Shown: positions 10,449-19,200 of the stretch, one piece after another | Position numbering within the stretch: the stretch's first letter is position 1 | Layout of the letters: each line of letters begins with the position of its first letter | From: Balamuthia mandrillaris | Lineage: Eukaryota > Discosea > Longamoebia > Balamuthiidae | Direction: 5' to 3' | NCBI GenBank assembly: GCA_031835245.1 | Contig: JAVKOQ010000481.1 | Coordinates: forward strand, 1 to 33,784 | Length of the DNA: 33,784 bases | Notes under the pieces: model-generated | Database searches by the model: none | What the model saw: only the letters and a program-made list of their open reading frames with translations | Told to the model about the DNA's origin: nothing | Made by a program: the position numbers and the translations under genes

Positions 10449-11240
10449 ATGAAAACCACTTCTTCTCATCAATTGCACTACAAAGGATGGACCTTTGTGT
10501 CTTCTATCCCGGTGAAGGATTTACCCCTCTTCATGCTTGGCTTGTTCCCTGGTGCCCCTGTTGCCTTTCGCTGTCGTTGGAAAACCAAAGGCATCATTCG
10601 GTCTGCAGACGTTGTTGCTTGGAACCAGGTCAACCCAAGAGAAGGCAATAACCTTGAGCTCCAGGTCGGAGAGGCAAAGAAGAATTCCCCAGCGCTCTCT
10701 AAGGTTCTTTGGTGCAACGGCCGAATGGACTGCACCCCGCCTGCCACGGCAAGCAACAAACGAATGACTGCCTGCGGAAAACAGGCTCGATGGGCCATCT
10801 TTTCCGATGATCTCCAGACAGCGTGGATCTACCACACCGGGAGCCATGGAGAACGTTTCGCCCTCTACCATGACGCCCTTCCCGTTCCCGCGTTTCTGAA
10901 GAAGGAGATTCTTTCGCGGGATGGACTGGAAACCAGTGCAGGAGGCCTAATCACAGCATCCTCTGCAAGGCGCCAGTTGGAAGCGGGGGCAATGTCTGGC
11001 TTGCCGGCGGCCATCCCAAAAGAGCTGCTGCCATCTGTGGCCAAGATCCAGGACATCATTGCATATGGAAGAAGGAAGCAGCGAGGTCAACAAGGGCTGC
11101 CGTTAACCCGACAAGAGAGACTGCAACAAGCGTTGTCCCGACCCACCATGGCCCCGTTCCTCGGCGGAGCCTCAGAGAGGGATACTTTCGCACCCAGCAG
11201 CAACTGCAAAAGACTTGGGTGCGAAAGTATCCCTCTCTGA
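10449..11240 (+). CDS. Transposon-type ORF with candidate zinc-binding DNA-binding module
   Basis: An uninterrupted 263-residue ORF from the ATG at 10449. The middle shows a Cys/His pattern: WCNGRMDC (Cys-x5-Cys), a further Cys in TACGKQARW, then WIYHTGSHGE (His-x3-His). This order, with a conserved Trp/Tyr before the His pair, resembles FLYWCH/WRKY-GCM1-type zinc fingers used as DNA-binding modules of eukaryotic transposases. The preceding 70 residues (YKGWTFVSSIP to ADVVAWNQ) look folded, and the following 100 are helical and Ala/Gln/Arg-rich, as between a DNA-binding domain and a transposase core. No DDE core follows in frame. The last about 25 codons come from the inverted-repeat structure at 11164-11299, so the natural C-terminus is probably lost or the ORF was truncated there. 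Function beyond DNA binding is not claimed. Confidence 0.45.
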   Translation: MKTTSSHQLHYKGWTFVSSIPVKDLPLFMLGLFPGAPVAFRCRWKTKGIIRSADVVAWNQVNPREGNNLELQVGEAKKNSPALSKVLWCNGRMDCTPPATASNKRMTACGKQARWAIFSDDLQTAWIYHTGSHGERFALYHDALPVPAFLKKEILSRDGLETSAGGLITASSARRQLEAGAMSGLPAAIPKELLPSVAKIQDIIAYGRRKQRGQQGLPLTRQERLQQALSRPTMAPFLGGASERDTFAPSSNCKRLGCESIPL

Positions 11241-11299
11241 GGCTCCAGCAGCAACTGCAAAAGACTTGGGTGCGAAAGTATCCCTCTCTGAGGCTCCGC
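11164..11299. repeat. 33-bp inverted repeat with tandem 51-bp duplication
   Basis: The left arm 11164-11196 begins GCGGAGCCTCAGAGAG. Its reverse complement occurs twice: 11216-11246 (31 bp) and 11267-11299 (33 bp, full length). The 20-bp spacer (AGCAGCAACTGCAAAAGACT) is also repeated, at 11196-11215 and 11247-11266, so the unit 11216-11266 is a 51-bp tandem duplication. All arms appear identical by eye, implying recent origin or conversion. It could fold as a hairpin with alternative partners. It may be fused transposon termini or an internal rearrangement product. Confidence 0.95.
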
Positions 11300-11433
11300 T
11301 GAGGCCAAGCCTGTGTCGCTTCAGGTCCGGTATTTTGTGTTTGCTGTTCCGCTTCACGCGCGTGAGTGTTTCTTTCTTTTTCAAAGGGTGGCATTTATTG
11401 TCGACACACGCCCCCAAAAAAAAAAACGAGAAA

Positions 11434-11967
11434 ATGCAACAGCAGGCGGGACATGAGCGGCTCGGCATGGGAAGCAGCGGTAGCAGCGGTAAGGAAGAAG
11501 AACGGTGGGAGGCGTTAGCCTCGTTGATGCCTCCTCTTCCTTCGTTGGAGCAGATAGTGGAGGAACTTTTTTCCCAGGTTCAACAGGAAGGGCGTACGTA
11601 GATTACTTGGTTTCCCTATCTCTCAAAGTCTACTAATGGAGGCATTCTTGTGCAGTTTCAAATGAGAACCTGTTGTCGTACGGTTTTCCTTTACGTACTT
11701 TTTCCTTTTCGTCCTCCACTTTTGCTCATCGCGGAGAGATTCATTATCTGCAGGTTACACTTAGTGTTTTCCACTACACTATTTGCTGCCCTGGACATCA
11801 TCGATAGGAATCGAGTAGTGCAGGTGGTGGCACAACCCAGCAGTCGCTCTTTCTTCCGGTTGCCCTCCCACCGCAAAAATAGAATGGACTACATATGCTT
11901 CTCCCATTACTGTTCCTGCGAGGCCTTTGACTATCACGTCTTGAAACGAGGCTCACTTTCACCAAAG
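11434..11967 (+). pseudogene. ZSWIM7: ZSWIM7/SWS1 homolog, front part only
   Basis: Exons 11434-11593, 11656-11682 and 11765 to about 11967 join in frame at GT-AG sites. The reading is MQQQAGHERLGM to LEQIVEELFSQVQQEG, then SNENLLSY, then VFSTTLFAALDIIDRNRVV and the zinc-binding SHYCSCEAFDYHVL. Order and spacing match ZSWIM7 (SWS1), partner of RAD51 paralogs in the Shu-type complex that promotes homologous recombination. The helical leader, the LDIIDR strand and the first half of the SWIM motif (Cys-x-Cys) are all present. The expected second half (Cys-x-His followed by about 50 residues) is not seen. Instead the frame runs into a transposase-like N-terminus at about 11968. The copy therefore looks truncated by insertion, or is a host fragment carried by the element. 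A possible remnant tail at 13998-14080 was considered but is too weak to annex. Loss of the Cys-x-His half would abolish zinc binding in the product as read. Confidence 0.7.
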
Positions 11968-12882
11968 ATGAAGCTAAGTCGAGCTGCGTACGAACGGGAG
12001 CGGCGAGCCAAAAGGAAACAAGAAAGGGAGGAGAAGGAAGAAGAGGAAAAGCAACAAAAAGAAGAAGCTCAAGCTAAACTTCAAAGAAGGCGAGCACAAC
12101 AAGCTGCATCAAAACGACGTCGCCGAGCAGCTTCTTGCTTATGCTTGCCCTTGCCCTCTACTTCACCTTCTTCGCCCTCGCTCTCGCCCTCGCCCTCGCC
12201 CTCGCCCTCGCCCTCGCCCTCGCCCTCGCCCTCGCCCTCGCCCTCGCCCTCGCCCTCGCCCTCGCCCTCGCCCTCGCCCTCGCTGGAGGACCTGCAACGG
12301 CACTGTAGAGAGTTGGAAGGAAAGCTACAGAAAAGAAAAAATACAATTATTCAACAACAGGTATCACAAGCTAACTTATAGAGTATGCCTTTGGTGATTC
12401 TTGTTGGTTGAATAATTGTATTTTTCCTTTAGCAAACAATTGAGGAGCTCAGCCAACAACTGGAAATGCAACGTGAGAGAGAAGGAAAGGAAGAAAAAGA
12501 AAGAGAACCACTACTTCAGCTCATCAACCGGTTGATTGAGCTTTGTAAGTCAATGAACCAAAACAATCCTTTACGATGGCAGTTGGTGGCTGTGTTGACA
12601 CAAGACTGGCAGAAAGAAGAAGTCTATTCAAGATTGAGAATAAGTCGAGCAATGCTTCGGAGAGGAAGAAGAGACCTTGTACTGAAAAGACCCATTTGGC
12701 GGATTGTTCAAAGGGCACCAAACATTCTGCAACCCAGGCGCCGGGCAGCAGCAAAGCAGCAATTCTGGGCAATAGTGAATGACATTGCCCCTTGTCCATC
12801 AGGTCGAAACTATCACGTCTATGTTGGAACTAGAAGGGTTCTATTTAGCTTATACAAGAGAACACAGACAACGAGGACTTAT
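11968..12882 (+). CDS. DNA transposase-like protein, N-terminal part
   Basis: From the ATG at 11968 the frame encodes MKLSRAAYERERRAKRKQ, a basic start common in eukaryotic transposases. A long Glu/Lys/Gln coiled coil and a Ser-Pro run from a (TCGCCC)n repeat (about residues 68-107) follow. A 72-bp intron (12361-12432, GT-AG, phase 0) joins to 12433-12882. The second exon holds a helical segment (LLQLINRLIELCKSMNQN), then VLTQDWQKEEVYSRLRISR, a helix-turn-helix-like block, and a DIAPCPSGRNYHVYVG segment. The coding frame ends at 12882. Related sequence (EGFYLAYTREHR, SYGEVMYHL, then KWCHKCRRYEEL) continues to 13133 in a shifted frame, so further introns or frame damage lie in between. It belongs with the DDE-like part at 13078-13936. 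The element termini could not be found. Confidence 0.55.
12170..12282 (+). repeat. (TCGCCC)n hexanucleotide repeat
   Basis: About 18 near-perfect TCGCCC units encode alternating Ser-Pro in the transposase-like frame (and Ala-Arg on the other strand). Length is probably variable between copies or strains. Confidence 0.95.
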
Positions 12883-13077
12883 TAGTGAACCATTGTCATA
12901 TGGAGAGGTGATGTACCATCTTTTGGCCCGATGAAGAGGAAGAAGTCGAGAAGAAGCTGCATGCCTTGTACGATTTCATTGGAAGAGAAAGGCAAAATGG
13001 TGTCACAAGTGCAGACGCTATGAAGAGCTTGCTGCAAAAAAAGAAGTGAACGACCTGGAGGAAGAGGAAAAAAAGGA

Positions 13078-13936
13078 ATGGCCAAAGCTAGAAGATCATC
13101 ATTGCTTGCAGTATGCGCAGCGTTCTCATTACCTAAAGGTACACACAACTTAGTTGCTTTGTATCTTAGAAAAAAAACCTTACTTTACCTGAAAAGACAA
13201 AACATCAGCTGGCACAAGGTGAGGCTCTTATTCACACAACTCAAGACTGAAGCAGGGGGCTTCTATCAAGACCTAATCATTGTGTGGTTTGAGAGAGAAG
13301 CAGATGGTCAACTGAAGAGCCATTATCAACACTTCTTAACAGATGAGAAAACAGAAAGAAGTGAAGAAGGAAAGAAGACAAAAAAACGGTACACAGCAGA
13401 CCTTAACTTTGTGGCAGGCGTGTGGGAGACGCTCTTAGAGTCAACATGGAAGGACTTCAAAAAGCTCATCGTTTTTTCGGATGGGTGTGGCCGGCAGTTT
13501 AAGTGCACAAAACACATGGCATGGATGCGGTCAGTTGCCTGTGACAGAAACCTTCCTGTGGATTACAACTTTTTTGCTTCGAACCACGGTTACAACCAGT
13601 GCGATGTTATTGGTGCTCAGGCGCAACGTACCTTAGTTTGTTGGGAACTGGACCGAGGCAGTGAGGGCAAAGATGCAACATTCTTTGAGGCCTTGCCGCG
13701 TGGTAACTTTGTCTATCTTCTTTGGTGTAGGGGCAACAGAGGTACCTTGGCACCGAATCGAATACCAACCAGATGGCACACTTCATGTTTGGCATGCTTC
13801 CACAGATACGGTCCCACGAGCTACCTTGAAGTTCACCGACCACAAAAGCTTCGTTTTTACGACAGGCGCAGACAGCAGGAAGAGGCGCGAGGAGGCCAAA
13901 AAGCAACCACCTCCTTCTCCTGCTATTTGGGAGTAA
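13078..13936 (+). CDS. DNA transposase-like protein, DDE/RNase H-like core
   Basis: The frame encodes a core typical of a widespread but poorly named eukaryotic transposase group: LIVFSDGCGRQFKC, with the candidate second catalytic Asp at 13480-13482, followed about 40 residues later by FFASNHGYNQCDVIGAQAQR. This matches the common SDG-QFK then FFA-x-x-HG-x-x-x-CD-x-x-G signature. The candidate first catalytic Asp is not clearly preserved upstream, where the sequence around 12883-13230 changes frame. Near 13706 the reading can pass through a very short GT-AG interval (13706-13733, 28 bp) into the frame ending at 13936 (GATEVPWHRIEY to PPPSPAIWE). That gives a sensible basic C-terminus, whereas the uninterrupted frame ends in low complexity. 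Whether this is a true minimal intron or a deletion is open. The gene looks at least partly degraded. Confidence 0.6.
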
Positions 13937-14328
13937 CTTTTTTTTCTTTTTTTTTCCCCCCCTTTGTCTACAATAATTGACGTCAGCACTCACGATCAAT
14001 CGAAAACTCGCAGACAGAACACCTGCAATTGCTCCGTGTCATACACACAGAAAATAACCATTAATTGATTAAATAATAATTATTATTTTCCTTTCGGGTA
14101 ATTTTCGTTAATGATGAAACACATATCATCCTTAGAGCTGGTGTTGTCTCAGCGACATGCAGCGGAGAACGAAAGGATAGGAGACTATAGTATAATTATT
14201 CATTAACATCTTTTTTTTTCGTGGTACATTTTGCTCTCCGAAATGGTTCCTTTCGCCGATAAAATGCCTCGCTCCCCTTTTCCTTCTCTTTCTTTTCCCA
14301 ATATATATATACAAAAGCCACAACAAGG
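13937..14328. promoter_or_regulatory. Spacer and promoter of the lectin-like gene
   Basis: AT-rich 392-bp stretch between the transposase-like gene and the lectin-like gene. A TATA-type run, ATATATATATAC at 14301-14312, lies only 17 bp before the ATG at 14329. If used as a TATA box this implies an almost leaderless mRNA. A poly-T run lies at 14211-14219. The distal transposon end should be in here, but I see no inverted copy of sequence from 11960. Confidence 0.4.
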
Positions 14329-15796
14329 ATGAAACCCGCCTCTCTTCTGCTGCCGATGGTGGTGGTGTTGGGGCTTGTTACTGGCCTAATGGCTGTAACG
14401 CCACAACAAGAGTTTTCGGTGCAGCAACAATTCACTTGGCGAAAGGAGGACGGCGGCAACGGGCACCATTACGAGCTGTACATAGGCCCCGTGGACTCCA
14501 CATGGGAGGACGCCAACGCGGCGGCTGGTCGCATGATATCTCCGATAACAGGAGAGAAGAGGGGACATTTAGCCACCATCGAGTCTGCCGAAGAGGCGGA
14601 AGTCGTCGGGAGGCTTCTCGACAGCTTCTTCTTTTCCCACGTTTACATCTTGTACGTTCACGTTGGCGGCCGGTGGAACGGTTCTGCTTGGTCTTGGCGC
14701 GGGGAGCAGGGTTCTTACTCTCCCTTCTCCTCCAACGGAAGCTGCCTAGACGAGTATTGTCCAGAGGGGATAGAGTTGGCGCCCAACTCAGAAGAAGGAG
14801 ATTTGTGCCTCTTCTATATCAGAAAGCGAAATGGGTTCGACTCGACCCCTTTCTACGTCTACGAAACAAACTCTTGCAACGAATACGCAGCGAGCTTCGT
14901 GGTGGAGTTTCCTGACTCGGCGGCTTCCGCTTTGGAGCAGCTCTCGGAGGACAGCGAGGAGCTTAAGACTGTTCTCGGTTTTGTTCTCTCCTCTCCGCAC
15001 GCTTTTCTTCTGCCCAAAGATGAGCACGGGGCCACCAACTTTGGCGTGCAGGACCTCTTTCTGCGCTTCAGGGACATGCAAGAGGTGGCCGTCAATGGAT
15101 CGGTGGTCGCCACGCAAGTTTTGTCGATAGAAGGATGGAACAGGACTTTGGTTTCTTCCTCTGACCCGCTTCATTTGATCTTTTGGCAAAGGCTTGGTAA
15201 TGGTGCTTTGGTAAATTCTTCTTCCAATCCTTGTTCTCAACCACCAAGCGTTGGCTAACAAACCACTTTTTAATGCATGACATTATGTGTACCTATGTAG
15301 GTGGAACTCAGTTGTCTCTTTCACTCCAAAGAAACGGAATACTCGTTTGCTGGCGTCGACTTTACGGTTGCCCCCAATGTCGCCAAATGGACCCTTCACA
15401 TCCAAGGTCTTTTTTTTTCTGTCTTTCTCTGTTGCCTTGTTCGTCTTTGCTCACTCTCGCACTTGCCCCAGACTGGCCCTTCAAGAGCGAGCACAACGAT
15501 CTTCGCTTCGCGATGAAGCTGTTCAGCAATCCGCCCATTCTCCGTTCTTCCGCCGATGTAGGCAGCAATCTCAATTGCACTCCTGCGGCAGAGGAGGACG
15601 CCATGTCTTGCTTGGCTTTGGAGTCATCAGCAATCACAACCACCATTCAGCTCTTCAAGCAGGCTTTCCTCGATGACAGTTATTATGTGCCCATCACTTA
15701 TGAGCTGGATAGGACTTATACAGAACTGCAATTTACGTTCCCTAGTTTCCAGTCGCTTCTCTATGATCCCGATTTTAGTGTTCTGCTTACTGGTTT

Positions 15797-15830
<34 letters not shown>

Positions 15831-16170
15831 TGCTCGTTTTGTGTTTGTTTTATTCCCAACCACAAAAACAACGAACCTTAACCACATGACTATAGGATCG
15901 AGCGATGGCGATGGTGATGAAGATGGGCAAGACGGGGTAACGGATGGAAGTGATGGTGACAACGGAGATGGGGAGGAGATGGAAGGAAAGGACGAGGACA
16001 GTCAGGAGCTTGTCAAAATATTGGTTCCAGTGAGCCTCGTGCTTACAGCATCGGTCATCGTGGTGGTCGGTGTTGCGGTATTTGTGCTGATGAGGATGCG
16101 GAAGCGGAGGGAGAAGAAAGAGCAACTGGGTATGGTGCAAGTTGATTTCAATGCTGACTCATCTCTGTAA
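14329..16170 (+). CDS. Type I membrane protein with C-type lectin-like ectodomain
   Basis: Four exons, 14329-15210, 15301-15406, 15472-15792 and 15896-16170 (all GT-AG), give 527 residues. Residues 1-22 are a hydrophobic signal peptide (LLLPMVVVLGLVTGLM). About 35-195 is a C-type lectin-like domain: ELYIGPVDSTWEDANAAAG, GHLATIESAEEAEVV, then a WNGSAWSWRGEQG strand and the closing NSCNEYAASFVVEF. The canonical EPN/QPD and WND calcium motifs are not obvious, so calcium-dependent sugar binding is uncertain. An about 240-residue second ectodomain with Cys and N-glycosylation sites follows, then a Gly/Asp/Glu stalk (about 437-475) and a transmembrane helix (about 477-500, ILVPVSLVLTASVIVVVGV). The tail of about 25 residues is Arg/Lys-rich. 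Exon 4 encodes stalk, membrane segment and tail together. A cell-surface recognition role is inferred. The 3' end converges on TELO2 with a 101-bp gap. Confidence 0.85.
15799..15828. repeat. (CT)n microsatellite
   Basis: CT dinucleotide tract just after the 5' splice site of the third intron of the lectin-like gene; pyrimidine-rich on the sense strand. Confidence 0.95.
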
Positions 16171-16271
16171 TATCTGTAACGAACCCTTGTCTTAGTTTTA
16201 TAAAGAGAGCGTAGCTAGTTTGCAATAGTCCTTTGAATTTTGAGAGAGGCTGGCTTCGGTAGCCAATTCTC

Positions 16272-19200
16272 TCAGGAGGCGTAGAGTTGAGCCATTTTTT
16301 TCAGGGTTTGAAGACACAGTGCAGCAAGACCCCTGCACAGTTCGTCAGCGTCGTTCTGGGCAACGTCCAGCGCGTAAGTCCTTATCTCGGCCAACTCTTC
16401 GAAGAACTGCTCCACCAAATGCCCACCTCTACTGCCGCTGCTTTGCTGCTGTCCCAACCCCATATCAAACAGAGAGATGGGCAGAGAGGGATCAGAGACG
16501 TCCAGCAGGCGATTTACGTCCTGTAGCAGGAGCGAGGATCCACTTGCACCACCACCAACGGAGGAGGAAGATCGTCCGCCTGGAGATAGTACAGCATTAT
16601 CCAGAATAAGAGAAAGTACCCGAGAAAGCGTCCACAGCAAAGCTCGACGAACGGATGCCTCGGTGTGGTATCGCAACGCCCACACAAAGTCCATAGCGGC
16701 TTTGAGGAGAGCATACAGTTGTAATGGTGGCAGTGAAAAAGGCCCGAGGCACTCCATGAATAGGCCCACTACGTGAATTAGCTTGCTGAGAACCATTGAA
16801 TCTTCGCCCAGCATGCTGAACGTATTGGTCTGCGCATCGTATTGGCGGAGTAAAGGATAGACGAATAAAGCGTGCACAGGGACGAAGCGGTTCTCTTTGT
16901 CACTATCCTTTTGTGTTTGCGACGTCTGTTGCTTATGTACAGTGCTGTTCAGACTTGCATTCTCTCTACTTTCCAATCTTTGTTTGAGTTTACTGCTCCA
17001 TATCCGCGTTTTTGGCTCGCTTTTAAGGGCAGCAGAGGATTCTATTTGTGAGGAGGCAGGCCCCAATTGCTGTGGTTCGCCTTTTGAAGGAGCTGCAATG
17101 CAGGTAAGCAAAAATCAGCTCAACAAAAGAAGGATTAATTCACCTTTTTGCAGATCACGATCTGCTAAGTTAAACGTTTGGAGGAACTGTTCGTAAGCCA
17201 ATGCATCATCGCCTATATCCCACACGCTTTGCTTGGCGCTTCTCGAAAGGAGAGGATCATCAGTGGTCTCACCAGCCACCAACAGAGGGCTGAGGCTTGT
17301 CCGCTTGCTTGTTCTATCCCCGCTCATCAGATGTTGCTGTTGTTTGGAAGCTTCCAACAAGTTGAGTGATCGTTCCTCCTTCTCTTTGTAGGAATATCCA
17401 GACTGCAGCTGCCTCTGCGGTGCACTTCCCTTCAGTTGTTGCTCTTGTTGTTGCTGAGGTTCATCATTAGAGCAGCCAGATAACTCTCTAGCAGCCTCGC
17501 TCAGGACCAGCAGTACATCCATCCTCTGTGACAATGAATAGTTGGCAGAGTAAAACTGGGTGGTGAGATAAGGCACGCAGCTGTGCACGCACTTGACCAC
17601 CAAAGCCGTCATGGCTGCTAGTCTCCAGCGAGCAAAGTCAGGCAGGCTGTACTCGTTGTGTAGATGCAGAAGGGTGCGCATCAGAGGGAGGGCCAGCTCT
17701 TCCACGTCGTTTAAATAATCGGAACGTATAAGGGGTTCAAGACTCTGCAGCCCCAACTCAATCTTATCCACGATATGGCTGTCATTGCTTGATGCCCGTA
17801 GGTAGCTCAGGCACTCTCGCAGGTACTTGGGTTTGCTCACCTTCCGCAAATCCGATTCTTCGTCCTCTAGGTCAAATGCTTCCAAATCGCTCTCGCTGTC
17901 AGAGTCCATGTTTGAGCCTCGTTCTTCTCTTTCTCCAAACTCGCTTCCTTCCTCATCGTCACTCTCACTATTTCCTGAAGGAAGATAAAGCGCGTCGGGG
18001 TCCATCGTGAGCTGGTTTTCGGTTCGTTGCTTGTGCTTTTTCTTTGACTTAGGAGGGGCGTTGCTTAGATTGTCGTGTTTCGTCGAGAAAGGTGTTTCCG
18101 CGGGAGGTGCCATGCTATCATTTTCTTCTGTGACCATTCGTGAGTTGTTGGATTCTTCTGTCAGCTGTTGGTCTTCCCATTCACCAAAGATTGGTTCATG
18201 ATTCGGAAGAGCCTCATCCTCAAACTGTAACGGGTTGGTAGGGTCCAAAACGCGAGAGAACGCTTCTCCAATTTTCATTCCCAAAATCCGTTTCTCGAGG
18301 ACAGGACACTGGATATGCGTTGTGACACCTTTGATCAAGCTTGTTAGTAGGCTCTCCTCAGCTGCTTCGTGCCAATCTTCGCCCTCATCTCTTGTTGCCT
18401 CTCCGTCAATCTCCTCCTGTTCCTGTTCTATCTTATCTTTGCCTTTTTGGTGCCGCAAGGAAGGTACTTTGGCCGTAAGGCGAAAAGTACTTTCTAGTTG
18501 ATCTTTGTCAAGATGCTGAAGGCTCAACAGGAGAAACTTGGAGATGTAACGGTGCTGCGCTAACGAAGAGTGTCGCACAAAGCTTGCTTCCTTCCAAATG
18601 GCAGCAGCTTCACGGGCGGTTCTCAGGAGCACCTCCCTAGCGCTTTGGTAGTCCTGCTGAGGTTGTTGCGTCTGTGCCTGTTCGTGTTGCGAGTCAACTT
18701 CTTTGTGCTCAGTAACCGGGAAAATGGCAGAGATAGCAGCCAGCAACTCCACCAACAGTCGCAATACGGGAAGTTGCGTCGTTCGCCGCACAACAAATTT
18801 GTGAGTAAGAACAAAACGAATATGCTCTCGGCTGGAAAGGGTGATGCTCTGCAGTAACTCAGCTGTAGCTGGTGTCGTAGGCAGCGAAGTAGGAGCTGCA
18901 TCTACAAAGAAGATGGCCAGCAGGTCCAACAGAAACCGAAGTGGTGTTGATAGATTGCATTGTGCAGAGGGACCGCCATGCTGTATTCGTTTATTCTTTT
19001 CTTCGCCGTTATCCTCTACCTCCCCATTACACTTGCGTCCGTCTGAACCAGCTGAGTGTGATGAAAAGAGGTGCTGAACGCTGTACGAGCCATTCGTAGA
19101 GAGGTTCGTACTCGTACTCGTACTCAGCCGCAATTGCTCAAGTAAAGCGAACAGAAAGGGCTCTATTGTGTTGAGCGGCAGCATGCTTATCATCCGCCAA

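Noticed and set aside
11164-11299. CRISPR-like or satellite array
   Set aside because: Only two tandem units plus one inverted arm, identical spacers and a eukaryotic context.
12158-12346. Minus-strand poly Ala-Arg ORF
   Set aside because: Mirror of the (TCGCCC)n repeat in the transposase-like frame.
12433-13936. KDZ (Kyakuja-Dileera-Zisupton) transposase, suggested by the nearby TET/JBP-like gene
   Set aside because: The typical KDZ Cys-rich and catalytic signatures were not seen; the SDG-QFKC and FFASNHG motifs point to another group.
13985-14081. Missing tail exon of ZSWIM7 (reading SIENSQTEHLQLLRVIHTE)
   Set aside because: A plausible AG precedes it, but it lacks the Cys-x-His half of the SWIM motif and is too short to assign.
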